Of a stretch of DNA of 64,000 nt, positions 1-8,758 are shown piece by piece. A program made the position numbers and the translations under genes. Under the pieces are notes generated by a model. It saw only the letters and a list, made by a program, of their open reading frames with translations. It made no database searches and was not told the DNA's origin. Each line of letters opens with the position of its first letter. Positions within the stretch are counted from its first letter, which is position 1. Source of the DNA: Thermocaproicibacter sp041859875 (GTDB lineage: Bacteria; Bacillota; Clostridia; Oscillospirales; Acutalibacteraceae); assembly GCA_041859875.1 (NCBI GenBank), contig JBFLFY010000002.1, forward strand, positions 66,823 to 130,822. The letters are read 5' to 3'.

Positions 1-64
1 ATACGTGCGATTTTTTCCCGGTAATTCCGGCTGCTGGGTTAATAATTAATAGGATTTTTCGCAT
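1..64 (-). CDS. Diacylglycerol/lipid kinase family protein, N-terminal fragment
   Basis: Only the first 21 codons are inside the window; the gene runs off the left edge. The start is the ATG whose complement is at 62-64, preceded on the minus strand by a GGAGG-type ribosome binding site at about 71-76. The visible peptide begins MRKILLIINPAAG, the typical opening of the diacylglycerol-kinase catalytic domain (first strand followed by NPxxG, part of the nucleotide-binding region) in YegS/DgkB-type lipid kinases. The family assignment rests on this short motif alone, so the exact substrate is unknown. Confidence 0.6.
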   Translation of the reverse strand, partial: MRKILLIINPAAGITGKKSHV

Positions 65-117
65 ACAAAGTTCCTCCAATATGTAGACAGAAGAGCTGAT
101 AAAGAACAATCTATTCT

Positions 118-145
118 ATTGTAACACCCTCAATAAAAATTACAA
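118..145 (-). promoter_or_regulatory. Candidate sigma-A promoter of the lipid kinase gene
   Basis: On the minus strand a TTGTAA -35 (140-145) and TACAAT -10 (118-123) are separated by 16 bases. The -10 is extended (TGT precedes it). It lies about 55 bases upstream of the lipid-kinase start codon. Confidence 0.5.
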
Positions 146-291
146 TCGCAATAAAATGAACAATTTTCAGCGCCGCTTTCTAAGCGTCCAGAAGGTTTGT
201 ACCCATTGAGGCCGCCGGCTTTTCATGGTATAATTTTTGCATCAATTTCGGCAGCAGCCGAAAAATGAAGCGAAAAAGGAAGCCAAGCTGC

Positions 292-1122
292 ATGATAGCC
301 ATTTATAAAGCAGGGAACACCGAAAAGCTGCAGGAATGTCTTGGAAAAGATTTGTACACTCGTCAAAGCACCAGGCGGCACCTGTGTGTACCTCTCAAAG
401 AACGCGCCTATTTTTTGGCCTTTTGCTGGTGCAATATGGAGAATACCCGTACGAGCAATGAGCGGCAGTGCATCTACTGCAGCGCCGAAGATTTTCTGTT
501 TTTTGGTGACAGTCCGCGCTGTATAAAAATTGTGCAGGCCATGCCGAAAGACGCAGAACCTTTTCAAGTGCTGATTGATTTTTTCTTTCAGCTGACTGGC
601 GGCGACGTTGACAGGCTGGAACGCTTTGAAAACAGCATTAACGAGCTGGAGCTTAGCATACTGCAAACAGAAAAGCCGATGAAGGGCGTCAGCCTGCGCA
701 TTATCGAAATGCGGCGCTCCCTGCTGAAAATCAAGCGGTATTATGAACAGCTGGGTACAGTCACCGACCGCCTCGCGGAGAACGAAAACGGATTGATTCC
801 CCAAAAGCTTGTACCCCGCTGTGAGGCTTTGAACCGCCATATCCACTACCTGATAAAATCAGTCACTGAGCTGCGCGAATTTGTTACGCAGGTAAGGGAA
901 GCTTACCAGGCTCAAATAGACATTGAACAGAACCAAATTATGAAAATCTTCACAGTCATTACCGGAATTTTTCTTCCGCTGACCCTCATTGTCGGCTGGT
1001 ATGGCATGAACTTTCAGATACCGGAACTAGGCTGGCAGCACGGCTACTTGTATGTTACCCTGCTGAGCCTAGGAATCTGTGGCTTCAGCTGCTGGATGTT
1101 TAAAAGGAAAAAATGGTTTTAA
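292..1122 (+). CDS. CorA-family divalent cation (Mg2+) transporter
   Basis: A 276-residue inner-membrane transporter of the CorA/MIT family, which moves Mg2+ or related divalent ions. The last 60 residues hold two membrane segments. The first ends in the family signature YGMNF (GMN motif) and the second is followed by a basic KRKKWF tail. The middle of the protein is a long charged helical region as in the CorA stalk. The start at 292 (MIAIYKAG) is preferred to an in-frame ATG at 265 because AAGGA at 276-280 is correctly placed for it. The protein is shorter than classical CorA (about 316 residues), mostly at the N-terminus. Its stop overlaps the end of the convergent small gene by four bases. 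Confidence 0.85.
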   Translation: MIAIYKAGNTEKLQECLGKDLYTRQSTRRHLCVPLKERAYFLAFCWCNMENTRTSNERQCIYCSAEDFLFFGDSPRCIKIVQAMPKDAEPFQVLIDFFFQLTGGDVDRLERFENSINELELSILQTEKPMKGVSLRIIEMRRSLLKIKRYYEQLGTVTDRLAENENGLIPQKLVPRCEALNRHIHYLIKSVTELREFVTQVREAYQAQIDIEQNQIMKIFTVITGIFLPLTLIVGWYGMNFQIPELGWQHGYLYVTLLSLGICGFSCWMFKRKKWF

Positions 1123-1388
1123 CATGAAGCCTTTCCTTTCTGCAGCTCTTTTACTGCATCCTCCAAGGCTTTGAACCGGTCTTCGGTCTGCTTGTCACTG
1201 CAGGCACTTTGGCACGCTTCCTGCTGCGCAGACCACGTCATCATCAGGCCGCCAACCGATGCGAGTGCATTGCCGAGGATATTCAATTCGACCGCACTTC
1301 GCCCACTGCTCACAGCGATAGCAATCAGCGCTATGAGCACGGTCGTACTGCAGGGGTTTGTGCACTTCGATTCATCCATTTTTATCAC
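1119..1388 (-). CDS. Small cysteine-containing single-pass membrane protein, unknown function
   Basis: An 89-residue protein with one hydrophobic segment (about residues 13-28), a central stretch resembling small clostridial proteins of the DUF6774 type (ELNILGNAL), scattered cysteines (CTNPC, CQSAC) and a charged C-terminal helix ending in KASC. The frame could start at the GTG at 1386-1388 or at an ATG nine bases downstream (1377-1379); neither has a clear ribosome binding site. It converges with the CorA gene, overlapping its stop by four bases. It is probably real because its composition is protein-like and membrane-protein-like, but no function can be given. Confidence 0.5.
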   Translation of the reverse strand: MIKMDESKCTNPCSTTVLIALIAIAVSSGRSAVELNILGNALASVGGLMMTWSAQQEACQSACSDKQTEDRFKALEDAVKELQKGKASC

Positions 1389-1518
1389 CAGATTATTTTA
1401 TGCATCTGCTGTAAGATTTGTTTGAGCCAGTAATGTGAACCTTATTTTCCTTTGCTGCTGTATTTCTCATAAACCGTGTCGTTGGTGGAAGTGAACTTTT
1501 AAAAATAGGCATAAGAAA

Positions 1519-1540
1519 AGGGCGACCGAAAAGTCGTCCT
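1519..1540 (-). terminator. Candidate terminator of the acyltransferase gene
   Basis: On the minus strand a GGACGAC/GTCGCCC-type hairpin (one mismatch) is followed by TTTTCTT. It sits about 40 bases after the acyltransferase stop. Confidence 0.5.
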
Positions 1541-1578
1541 CAAAAGCCGTGATTTATGAAAGCTGATAAAAAAGCGGC

Positions 1579-2853
1579 TTAGTTTTGAAGAGGAGCGATT
1601 GTTTCGTTATGCAGTTCCTGCATCAATTCACTTAAAAAACCGGCGATTGTTATTCTGTCTTTTTCGGTTCCATGCAGGTTAATACAAAACGTTGCTTCAT
1701 CATCGTATGTAGTAAGGGAAACCTGTATATTTGGAATGTATTTAATAGAACCTGTCATATAAGCATCCAGCATTTCGGTATTGCCAAAAGCAAGCTTATT
1801 CTTATCCAGAATTCCAATATTCGTAAAAGCTACAGGAGGATTTGTAAAATATTTTTTCAGGATGCCATAAGCAATTTTGTAAGGGAATACCGTAAAAAGC
1901 TTCTCTAAGAGGGCAATATTTTTGATGCAGCCCAAATCATTTTTTTGTACATCCATATTCTTTTTAACTTTAAAAAGCGTACTTTCAAAGCTGTCACCCA
2001 AATCCGAACCAACATAGCAGGAAAGGTTTGAAACCAGGTTGCAGACCCCCGCCGCCTGATGCTTTGGGAGGAATCTTCTTAAATCGATAGCACAGGGCAA
2101 AGGGGCAGTATACCCAAAGGTACGGGTAAGGACTCGCAGAAGAGCGGTCATCATAATGTCATTGACACTGGCCTGGCGGTCTTTCGCATACTTTTTCAAA
2201 AGGCGGAACTCTTGACGCGGAATTTTGCTGATTTCAATAAAGGGGTTGGAGAGGTCGCCCTCAAAGTTAAATTTTTGATTTCCATGAGGGTTTAGCGGGG
2301 CTTTGGAACAATAAATCTTCCTTCGGTCACTCATGGAATGCGCTTTTAAAATCTGCCGAACACTTCGGTCCCGAATCATAGAAGGCATCTGAATTTGTTT
2401 TTGCTCTTCTAATGAAGTATAGGCTGCGGCAAAAGCATAAAGAACTTCTTTAAAACCGGCAGCATCACACAGCATATGGTTTATGATAACGCAGAGAGTG
2501 TCCGCCTTTTGTCCTCGTATAACACCGATCGCAATCTGTGGGCCATGCCTTAAATCCAGCTCCTGGCAAAGAAACTTTTGAACACTTAGGCTGGAGTCCT
2601 CTGTTTTAATAAGCGATACCATCCGGCTTGACGAATAGCCATAATCCACCCATGCTGGGCGATGCAGAGAGGTATCTTCATAGCCGCAGCGAATAAGAGG
2701 AAAAGCGTCTGCTAAACAATCCGCCGCCTGCTGAATCCTCTCGTAGTTTAATTTGTCTGAAAACTTCGCGGCAAAATGCAGAACATGATTATTAATCCGT
2801 TTTACCTTAAATAAATTCTGAAAGATGTCCCATGCTTCCACATGATATTTCAT
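1579..2853 (-). CDS. Condensation-domain-like acyltransferase
   Basis: A 424-residue protein of the chloramphenicol-acetyltransferase-fold group that includes peptide-synthetase condensation domains, PapA-type and alcohol acyltransferases. The evidence is the NHMLCDAAG motif around residue 127, a variant of the catalytic HHxxxDG in which the first His is Asn while the catalytic His and structural Asp remain. A second conserved region (VNDIMMTALLRVL, then AIDLRRFLP) lies near residues 235-275, as in other condensation-like enzymes. There is no carrier-protein or adenylation domain, so it acts as a free-standing enzyme on an unknown acyl donor and acceptor. It is transcribed divergently from a TetR regulator, with operator-like palindromes on its promoter, so it is probably repressed by that protein. 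Confidence 0.72.
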   Translation of the reverse strand: MKYHVEAWDIFQNLFKVKRINNHVLHFAAKFSDKLNYERIQQAADCLADAFPLIRCGYEDTSLHRPAWVDYGYSSSRMVSLIKTEDSSLSVQKFLCQELDLRHGPQIAIGVIRGQKADTLCVIINHMLCDAAGFKEVLYAFAAAYTSLEEQKQIQMPSMIRDRSVRQILKAHSMSDRRKIYCSKAPLNPHGNQKFNFEGDLSNPFIEISKIPRQEFRLLKKYAKDRQASVNDIMMTALLRVLTRTFGYTAPLPCAIDLRRFLPKHQAAGVCNLVSNLSCYVGSDLGDSFESTLFKVKKNMDVQKNDLGCIKNIALLEKLFTVFPYKIAYGILKKYFTNPPVAFTNIGILDKNKLAFGNTEMLDAYMTGSIKYIPNIQVSLTTYDDEATFCINLHGTEKDRITIAGFLSELMQELHNETIAPLQN

Positions 2854-2883
2854 TTAGGCTTCTCTCCTCGTAAAATAACAGGT

Positions 2884-2923
2884 TATAATATAAATTCGAA
2901 CAGTGATTCGAATTTATATTATA
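2884..2923. promoter_or_regulatory. Perfect 17-bp inverted repeat: candidate TetR operator 1
   Basis: Arms 2884-2900 (TATAATATAAATTCGAA) and 2907-2923 are exact reverse complements separated by six bases. The core TTCGAACAGTGATTCGAA (2895-2912) recurs at 2951-2968. The palindrome covers the -10 element and likely start site of the acyltransferase promoter, as expected for a repressor site. Confidence 0.8.
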
Positions 2924-2945
2924 GTCCATCTCCGCCCTATGTCAA
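2918..2945 (-). promoter_or_regulatory. Consensus sigma-A promoter of the acyltransferase gene
   Basis: On the minus strand, TTGACA (2940-2945) and TATAAT (2918-2923) are separated by 16 bases. Both hexamers are perfect consensus, so strong expression would be expected unless the overlapping operator is occupied. Confidence 0.8.
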
Positions 2946-2950
2946 TATTT

Positions 2951-2968
2951 TTCGAACACATATTCAAA
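2951..2968. promoter_or_regulatory. Candidate TetR operator 2
   Basis: TTCGAACACATATTCAAA shares with operator 1 the pattern TTCGAACA-n3/4-ATTCrAA, centred 56 bp away. It lies between the -35 of the acyltransferase promoter and a weak -35 (TTGACT, 2973-2978) ahead of the TetR gene, so one protein could control both directions. Confidence 0.65.
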
Positions 2969-3027
2969 ATAATTGACTGCTATGCCGCTGCATTATAAAA
3001 TAGACTTAGGGTAGGAGGAATATTACA

Positions 3028-3657
3028 ATGACAAAAAAAAGGATTACCAGTAAATTTAAGCAGACCCGCAGCACCAACACAAAACAAGCCATCCTGGAAG
3101 CAGCCGAGTCATGCTTTTGTCACAAAGGCTATTTTGAAACATCTGTAAAAGAGCTGGCGGCCGTTGCAAATGTATCGGTCGGAAGTTTCTATTTTTATTT
3201 TAATGATAAAGCCGAACTTTTAATGGAAATCTATCAAAAGCAGCATGAGAGGTTTATCCGGACAATTCTTGAATCACTCCAGAAGACCGAGCAATATAAA
3301 AAAGGCAGAAAAGCCTGGCTTCGTGAGTTTGTCCTGGACTTGCTCCAAACCTACGGGCAATCCACAAAGATGCGGTGCGAACTGAAAGTGCTGAGTTATG
3401 AAGACCCTAAAATCGGCCTCCAAAGAAAGTTAATTTCGGACCAATCCTTAAACCGCATGATGGAATTTATTCATAATTCAGCTATGATTCACGACTTAAA
3501 GGTGAAGAATCCACGGATTGCAATGCTGATGGTCATCGATATTGTGAATTTCACTTACGACCGCATTGCAGACGGAAATGAGCATCAGGCAGAAAATAAA
3601 GACGATATTATAGAGGAATGCCTGGATCTCATCTACAAATACCTGTTTCTTTCATGA
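3028..3657 (+). CDS. TetR/AcrR-family transcriptional regulator
   Basis: A 209-residue cytoplasmic DNA-binding repressor. Residues 17-63 form a typical TetR helix-turn-helix (KQAILEAAESCF, then VANVSVGSFYFYFNDKAELL). The remainder is a divergent ligand-binding helical domain, so the inducer cannot be named. An AGGAGG site lies 10 bases before the ATG. The gene diverges from the condensation-like acyltransferase across 174 bases that hold two related palindromes, the normal arrangement for a TetR protein controlling its neighbour and itself. A lipid- or acyl-type inducer would suit the neighbour, but this is only inference. Confidence 0.9.
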   Translation: MTKKRITSKFKQTRSTNTKQAILEAAESCFCHKGYFETSVKELAAVANVSVGSFYFYFNDKAELLMEIYQKQHERFIRTILESLQKTEQYKKGRKAWLREFVLDLLQTYGQSTKMRCELKVLSYEDPKIGLQRKLISDQSLNRMMEFIHNSAMIHDLKVKNPRIAMLMVIDIVNFTYDRIADGNEHQAENKDDIIEECLDLIYKYLFLS

Positions 3658-3792
3658 ATTCCGAATTTACTGCTGTACCGTTGCAGTAACCGGCCGCAGC
3701 ATCCTGCTGTGTTTATGTCAGCTGAAAATAAAAATATGTTCATCTGGTTTTCAAATTTCATCTGACAAATAAATTATATAAAGAGACAGCAC

Positions 3793-3829
3793 AAAGGACC
3801 GCAGAGCATTTTAGCTTCGCGGCCCTTTT
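3793..3829. terminator. Bidirectional terminator hairpin
   Basis: GGACCGCAGAGC (3796-3807) pairs with GCTTCGCGGCCC (3814-3825) with minor mismatches; A residues precede it and TTTT follows. It lies between the convergent TetR gene and the end of the sucrose-type operon. Confidence 0.65.
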
Positions 3830-3859
3830 GGATAAATTTAGCGGTATAAAAGACAGGCA

Positions 3860-4858
3860 CTAAATCAAAAGAGGAATATTTTTACGGCAGTTTTCAATTT
3901 CCTCAAGTGTTGGCATACTTGGTATAGCACCGTTTTTAGAAGTTGCCAGCGCTCCTGCCGCATTGGCAAAAGAAAGCAGCTTAGTCAACTCGGGGTTAGA
4001 AAGCGCACGGATTTCTTCCAAACTGCACTTCCGCAGGCAAAAAAGAACCGCACCTAAAAAAGCATCCCCCGCCCCATTTGTGTCAATCGTTTTGACGTCG
4101 TATGTGGGAATCCGGCCGGTAAGGCCATTCTTCCGGAAAAACGCGCCTTTTGCACCAAGTGAAACCAGCACAAGAGAAGCTCCGCTGTTCCCAAGTTTCA
4201 GAGAACCACGCTGCAAATCCGTTTCCCCTGTGAGCAAAAGCATCTCCTCTTCAGAAACTTTAACAATATCGGCAAGTTTCAGGCCCGCCAGCATCTGTTC
4301 TTTCGCCTCGTGAATATTGTTCCAAAGCGGAGGACGGTAGTTGGGGTCGTAACTGATGATACATCCGCACTCTTTCGCGGCTTTTACTGCAGCAATGGTC
4401 GCACTTCTGGATGGTTCACTGGTCAGCGAAACCGACCCGAAATGGAATATACGGCACCGGTCAATGATATTCTGCGGAATCTCGCTTTTTTGAAGCATAA
4501 TGTCGGCGCCCGGGTTCCGATAAAAGCGGAAAGAGCGGTCTCCATTTTCATCCAGCTGAACAAACGCAAGCGTTGTCGGGACTGCCGGGTCAGTCACAAG
4601 GCCGGAAGTATCAATTTTAAGGCCGTCCAAAGTCTGGCGCAGAAAGCGGCCGAACATATCGTTCCCAACTTTTCCAATGAAAGCAGTCTTCCCACCCAGC
4701 TTACCGGCAGCAGCCAAAACGTTTGCAGGTGCGCCGCCCGGCTTCCTAGCAAAAAGCTGATCTCCGTTGGAGTCATGCCCTGCGGGGGTAAAATCAATGA
4801 GAAGTTCGCCTACCGCAGCCACATCAAAAAAGTTATTTTTATCGTCCATATTCATCAT
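3860..4858 (-). CDS. scrK: PfkB-family carbohydrate kinase, probable fructokinase
   Basis: A 332-residue ribokinase/PfkB-family sugar kinase. It shows the N-terminal family signature (GGAPANVLAAAGKLGG, residues 42-57) and the C-terminal DTNGAGDAFLGAVL motif carrying the anion hole and catalytic Asp. Length and sequence fit fructokinase, which phosphorylates fructose at C6 with ATP. As last gene of an operon headed by a sucrose-phosphorylase-family enzyme, it would take the fructose released by phosphorolysis into glycolysis. The start codon is preceded by the end of the oxidoreductase gene only 18 bases away. The substrate is inferred from context; other ketoses are possible. Confidence 0.82.
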   Translation of the reverse strand: MMNMDDKNNFFDVAAVGELLIDFTPAGHDSNGDQLFARKPGGAPANVLAAAGKLGGKTAFIGKVGNDMFGRFLRQTLDGLKIDTSGLVTDPAVPTTLAFVQLDENGDRSFRFYRNPGADIMLQKSEIPQNIIDRCRIFHFGSVSLTSEPSRSATIAAVKAAKECGCIISYDPNYRPPLWNNIHEAKEQMLAGLKLADIVKVSEEEMLLLTGETDLQRGSLKLGNSGASLVLVSLGAKGAFFRKNGLTGRIPTYDVKTIDTNGAGDAFLGAVLFCLRKCSLEEIRALSNPELTKLLSFANAAGALATSKNGAIPSMPTLEEIENCRKNIPLLI

Positions 4859-4876
4859 CTTTCACAAAACTTACTG

Positions 4877-5974
4877 TCAGCGGCCCTTTGCCCATGGCTG
4901 AGTAACCGTAGTAATTGGCTGTAAGGGATGTTCCGCCGCCGCATTCATTTGCATGCCAAAATATGCATCCTGCAGGGCATCCGCCAGCGAATAGACTTCT
5001 TTCCCCGACTGAATATACTCTTCCATGCCCTGCAGAACACTTGCAACGGCAATTTCGTCGTCATTGAGCCGAGCCTTGAAAAAAGGAGAACGGTACAGGA
5101 AGCGCTCTCCCAGCATTATCCCAAAATGCGACCATTCCTGGTTGCTGTAAACACCAAGATCAATCCGGTTCAGCTGCTGGTAAACAGGCACATTTTCGTC
5201 ATTCAGGTACCGGACGGAAAGGTCATCAATCTCGCCGCGCTCCCCCTGAACCGTCATCTGCCGGGTACGAATAAAACTATGATACTGCGCCGGATCGGAA
5301 AAGTCAAAGAACCCCACTGTGCCGTTCTCGAACTCAAAAGTAAACCGTTCGCACGGGCAGGAAAAAGTCTTCCCGTCAAAACACATTCCTTCTCTGCCGT
5401 AAGTTTCCACAACATTGAAATAGTAGCGTTTCCCGTACAGGACTGCATTTTGAAAGCCCGTGCCGAGCATCCTTCGAATCATGCTTACCCCATGGTAGCC
5501 ATGAAGCGCCGAAAGCCTTATGTTCTCCACACGGCCGATTAAATTGCCGCGGATTGCCTCATACCAGGCTGCATAAAGCGGCTGTGCAAAATACTGCTCC
5601 GCCACCTGGACGCGGGCATGGGATTGCTGCGCCGCTTCCCACAGTTCCAGCAGGTCTTCTTCCGTTTCACCGGGAGGGGTTTCACACAAAGCCGGCATCT
5701 GCAGGCGGAACAGACGGAGCAAATAATCTTTCATGGTTCCGCGTTTTGTAGCAACAACCACAAAATCCGGATTCAAAGCCAGAAGGTCATCCAGATGATT
5801 GACAACAGGAATATGAAACGCATTGGAAAACGCTTTTCCCTTTTCGGGGTTCCGAATCAGCGTGCCGACAAGCTCAAATGCCTCCGGCATACTCTTTGCA
5901 ATTCGGATATAAAACTCCGCGCGCCATCCGGAACCAATCAAAGCAAATCTGGTTTTCTTCACAGTCAAACACAT
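4877..5974 (-). CDS. Gfo/Idh/MocA-family oxidoreductase
   Basis: A 365-residue NAD(P)-dependent sugar or cyclitol dehydrogenase. The N-terminus has a Rossmann fold (RFALIGSGWRAEFYIRIA). CETPPGE (about residues 97-103) is a variant of the family's EKP motif in which the Lys is replaced. The C-terminal domain is an alpha/beta substrate-binding domain. It sits 12 bases after the aldo/keto reductase gene in the same operon. Its presence suggests that the imported sugar, or the part left after phosphorolysis, is oxidised, reduced or epimerised. The EKP Lys normally contributes to catalysis, so activity may differ from the family standard. Confidence 0.78.
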   Translation of the reverse strand: MCLTVKKTRFALIGSGWRAEFYIRIAKSMPEAFELVGTLIRNPEKGKAFSNAFHIPVVNHLDDLLALNPDFVVVATKRGTMKDYLLRLFRLQMPALCETPPGETEEDLLELWEAAQQSHARVQVAEQYFAQPLYAAWYEAIRGNLIGRVENIRLSALHGYHGVSMIRRMLGTGFQNAVLYGKRYYFNVVETYGREGMCFDGKTFSCPCERFTFEFENGTVGFFDFSDPAQYHSFIRTRQMTVQGERGEIDDLSVRYLNDENVPVYQQLNRIDLGVYSNQEWSHFGIMLGERFLYRSPFFKARLNDDEIAVASVLQGMEEYIQSGKEVYSLADALQDAYFGMQMNAAAEHPLQPITTVTQPWAKGR

Positions 5975-5986
5975 CTTCCTTCTGTC

Positions 5987-6883
5987 TTACGGGACATCAT
6001 AGCCGCGGGATGCCGCAAGAATTGCATACCACTCGTCATAGCTCAGGGAAAGATTCATGGCATCCACGGCTGTTTGAATCCGTTTTACATTCATTGTTCC
6101 CGTCACTACTATCAAACGCACCGGATGCACGAAAAGCCAAGCATACATGACTGCGTCCATGGAGGTTCCATGGGCCTGGGCAATCTCCTGCAGAACCGCA
6201 CGCAGACGAACAGATTTTTCATCCTGGCCCTTAAAGACACTGCCTCCGCCAAGAGGTGACCACGCCATCAGCGACATTCCATACTGGAAAGCATAATCGG
6301 AAGAGCCGTTGAGGAAGTTCTCCGGCGACTTTACGGAAAACTCCAGCTGATTCGTCACCAGCGGGATGGAAAGGCAGCTCTGAAGCGCGGCGAGCTGGGA
6401 AGGCTCATAATTTGAAACACCAACCGACAGCGCCTTTCCGGACTTCACAACCGCCTCCAGCGCTTCCGCTGTTTCGTGCGGATCTGCCAAGGGGTCAGGA
6501 CGGTGAACCAGCAGAACATCCACATAATCCGTTCCAAGCTTTTTGAGAGAAGAGTCAACTTCCTTGAGTAGTGATTCTTTCCGGGAATCATAATAAATAT
6601 GCTTGTTTCCGCAAGTCCCGGGAAGAACAATGCCTGCCTTTGTAATCAGGCGGATCTTTTGACGCAGCGAAGGCTCTTTCCGAAGCACTCCGTCGCCGAA
6701 CATCTTTTCGCAGGCGTACCCGCCATACACCGGAGCATGGTCAAAGCAGTTAACACCCATGTCGACGCATTCGTGTACAAACTTCAGAAATGCATCCCCC
6801 GACACGCCGGCATCTTTTGCCCGCATACAGCCGGCAACTATTCTAGTGAGTGAAACCTTTTCACATAGCTTTACATTTTCCAA
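5987..6883 (-). CDS. Aldo/keto reductase
   Basis: A 298-residue NADPH-dependent aldo/keto reductase with the TIM-barrel fold. The catalytic tetrad region is recognisable: the Asp/Tyr segment around FDHAPVYGGYACEK (residues 45-58), Lys in the ITKAGI strand, and His in DVLLVHRPDP. The C-terminal cofactor-binding segment contains VTGTMNVKRI. It is close to the YdhF/YqhE-like branch. Within the sucrose-phosphorylase operon it stands next to a Gfo/Idh dehydrogenase, which points to a redox step on the transported sugar. The true substrate cannot be read from sequence. Confidence 0.85.
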   Translation of the reverse strand: MENVKLCEKVSLTRIVAGCMRAKDAGVSGDAFLKFVHECVDMGVNCFDHAPVYGGYACEKMFGDGVLRKEPSLRQKIRLITKAGIVLPGTCGNKHIYYDSRKESLLKEVDSSLKKLGTDYVDVLLVHRPDPLADPHETAEALEAVVKSGKALSVGVSNYEPSQLAALQSCLSIPLVTNQLEFSVKSPENFLNGSSDYAFQYGMSLMAWSPLGGGSVFKGQDEKSVRLRAVLQEIAQAHGTSMDAVMYAWLFVHPVRLIVVTGTMNVKRIQTAVDAMNLSLSYDEWYAILAASRGYDVP

Positions 6884-6920
6884 AACAATTTTCCTTTCTC
6901 ATAATAAGTTCAGGATTCCT

Positions 6921-7760
6921 TTATCCCTTGATTCCGCCGGTCGTCAGGCCGGCTACAATCTTCTTCTGAAAAATCAGCACAAGGGCAATCAGCGGAACAG
7001 TTGCTACAATCGAGGCCGCCGCCATATCACCCCATGGCAGCTGATAATTCGTGGCAAACAGCGCGATTCCAACCGGGACTGTTCGCATTGAGTCTTTCGT
7101 CATAAAAGTCAAGGCATACAAATACTCATTCCAGCAGTTGATAAAGACAAGCAATCCAACAGAAAACGTCGCAGGCTTAATCAGCGGCAGCATAATGCTG
7201 AAAAATGTCCTCATCGGGCTGCAGCCGTCTATTGCGGCGGCTTCCTCAAAGCCTTTTGGAAGCTGGCCGAAAAAGTTGGACATAAGCCAAATGCCCATTG
7301 GAAGCGAAAACGTCATGTATGTGAGAATCAGCCCTGCATAGTTATTTAAAAGCCGCGTCGTCTTGAGGAACATATACAAGGGGCTTAAAGTCGCAATCGT
7401 CGGAAACATGGAAATACCGATGATGAGAAGAAGAAGCGGCTTTTTAAAGCGGAAACGGAGGCGTGAGAGCGCATAGGCCGCAGAAGCACCAACCATAATG
7501 CTGAGAAGCGTCGCCACAGATGCCACAACCGCACTGTTCAGCAGGTAATGTCCAAACGAGTGCTTCGTGAATACATTGATGTAAAACTGCAGATTGATTT
7601 TTTTAGGAAACCACTGCGCAGGAATTGCAGATATTTCATCCATCTGCTTAATGGATGTTAAGAACTGCCAGATAAAAGGCAGTAAAATGAGGATTAAGAA
7701 CAGCAGTATAAAAACATATAAAATAATTTTCCCAATAATTCTTTTTGCGTTTCGGTCCAT
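6921..7760 (-). CDS. Carbohydrate ABC transporter permease (MalG type)
   Basis: A 279-residue inner-membrane permease with six predicted membrane segments. It has the ABC permease loop EAAAIDGCSPMRTFFSIMLPLIKPA (EAA motif, about residues 187-211) that contacts the ATPase. It ends in the short GLTTGGIKG tail characteristic of MalG-type sugar permeases. It pairs with the MalF-type permease immediately upstream. No ATPase gene is in the operon, so a shared MsmX-type ATPase elsewhere probably powers the transporter, as is common in Firmicutes. Confidence 0.9.
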   Translation of the reverse strand: MDRNAKRIIGKIILYVFILLFLILILLPFIWQFLTSIKQMDEISAIPAQWFPKKINLQFYINVFTKHSFGHYLLNSAVVASVATLLSIMVGASAAYALSRLRFRFKKPLLLLIIGISMFPTIATLSPLYMFLKTTRLLNNYAGLILTYMTFSLPMGIWLMSNFFGQLPKGFEEAAAIDGCSPMRTFFSIMLPLIKPATFSVGLLVFINCWNEYLYALTFMTKDSMRTVPVGIALFATNYQLPWGDMAAASIVATVPLIALVLIFQKKIVAGLTTGGIKG

Positions 7761-7773
7761 ATTTTTCCTCCTG

Positions 7774-8679
7774 TCAGCTATCCTGTGAAAAGTCTTTACC
7801 CATGAACAGCATATAAACTGCGCTGATAATAAAGACCAGCAGGAAGATTACAACTGCCAAAGCGGAACCATAGCCGAAATCAAGGAAAGACATCAGCTGT
7901 TTGTAGGAATAGATTGCGATGCTTTCCGTCCCATTGGCTCCCCCGGTCATGACATAAATCAAATCAAATACTCTGAAAGCGTCAATCGTACGCATCAGGA
8001 GCGCTACAATAAGGGTGTTTTTCATAAGCGGCAAAGTAATGTTAAAAAAGCGTTGGAAAACATTTGCACCGTCCAGTTTGGCAGACTCATACAGCTCTTC
8101 GGGCAGCATCTGCAGCCCGGCAAGAATCAGCAGCGCCAAATAAGGAGCCGTTTTCCACACATCTGAAATAACCAGGGCCATTAAGCTCCCATGGTAAGTA
8201 CTGAGCCAGGCCTGGTAGTTCGTAATAATGCCCAGGCGTTTCAAAATATCGTTGAACATACCGTACTGATCGTTGAAAATGAAAACCCACATCATGGCGG
8301 AAACAGAAGTCGGAATCGCCCACGGAATCAAAACGGATGCTCTGACAGCTCCCCGGCCCCTAAAAGGCATGTTCATAATAAGCGCAGAAGCAAAGCCGAT
8401 GATAAGTTCCAGAAAAACGGTAATAACCGTAAATAGGAACGTAAAACCAATGTCCGACAATGCGCGGGAATCCGTAAAAATACTGATGTAGTTCTGCAGC
8501 CCTATGAACGGCTGGCCATGAAGCACGTCTTTCAAATTCATTCTGTGAAAGCTGAACCAGAATGTCTGTAAGATTGGAAAAACCGCTACACAGCAGAGAA
8601 CAAGCAGGGCCGGTGCCATCATAATCCAGGCTGTACGAGCCTCGTTTCGAAGCATCCTGCTTCTTTTGTTCGTCTGCAT
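7774..8679 (-). CDS. Carbohydrate ABC transporter permease (MalF type)
   Basis: A 301-residue inner-membrane permease with six membrane segments, beginning with a positively charged cytoplasmic stretch followed by a long hydrophobic segment. The EAA loop is ESAKLDGANVFQRFFNITLPLMKN (about residues 200-223). It forms the heterodimeric channel with the MalG-type protein 13 bases downstream and receives substrate from the lipoprotein encoded upstream. Substrate is probably sucrose or a related alpha-glucoside, judged from the operon. Confidence 0.9.
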   Translation of the reverse strand: MQTNKRSRMLRNEARTAWIMMAPALLVLCCVAVFPILQTFWFSFHRMNLKDVLHGQPFIGLQNYISIFTDSRALSDIGFTFLFTVITVFLELIIGFASALIMNMPFRGRGAVRASVLIPWAIPTSVSAMMWVFIFNDQYGMFNDILKRLGIITNYQAWLSTYHGSLMALVISDVWKTAPYLALLILAGLQMLPEELYESAKLDGANVFQRFFNITLPLMKNTLIVALLMRTIDAFRVFDLIYVMTGGANGTESIAIYSYKQLMSFLDFGYGSALAVVIFLLVFIISAVYMLFMGKDFSQDS

Positions 8680-8758
8680 GAATCTATTACCCCTCTCGTT
8701 TCATGCTTTGTTATTACTGGGACGCAGGAAAACCTTTTTGCAGTAATTATCCGACGAA

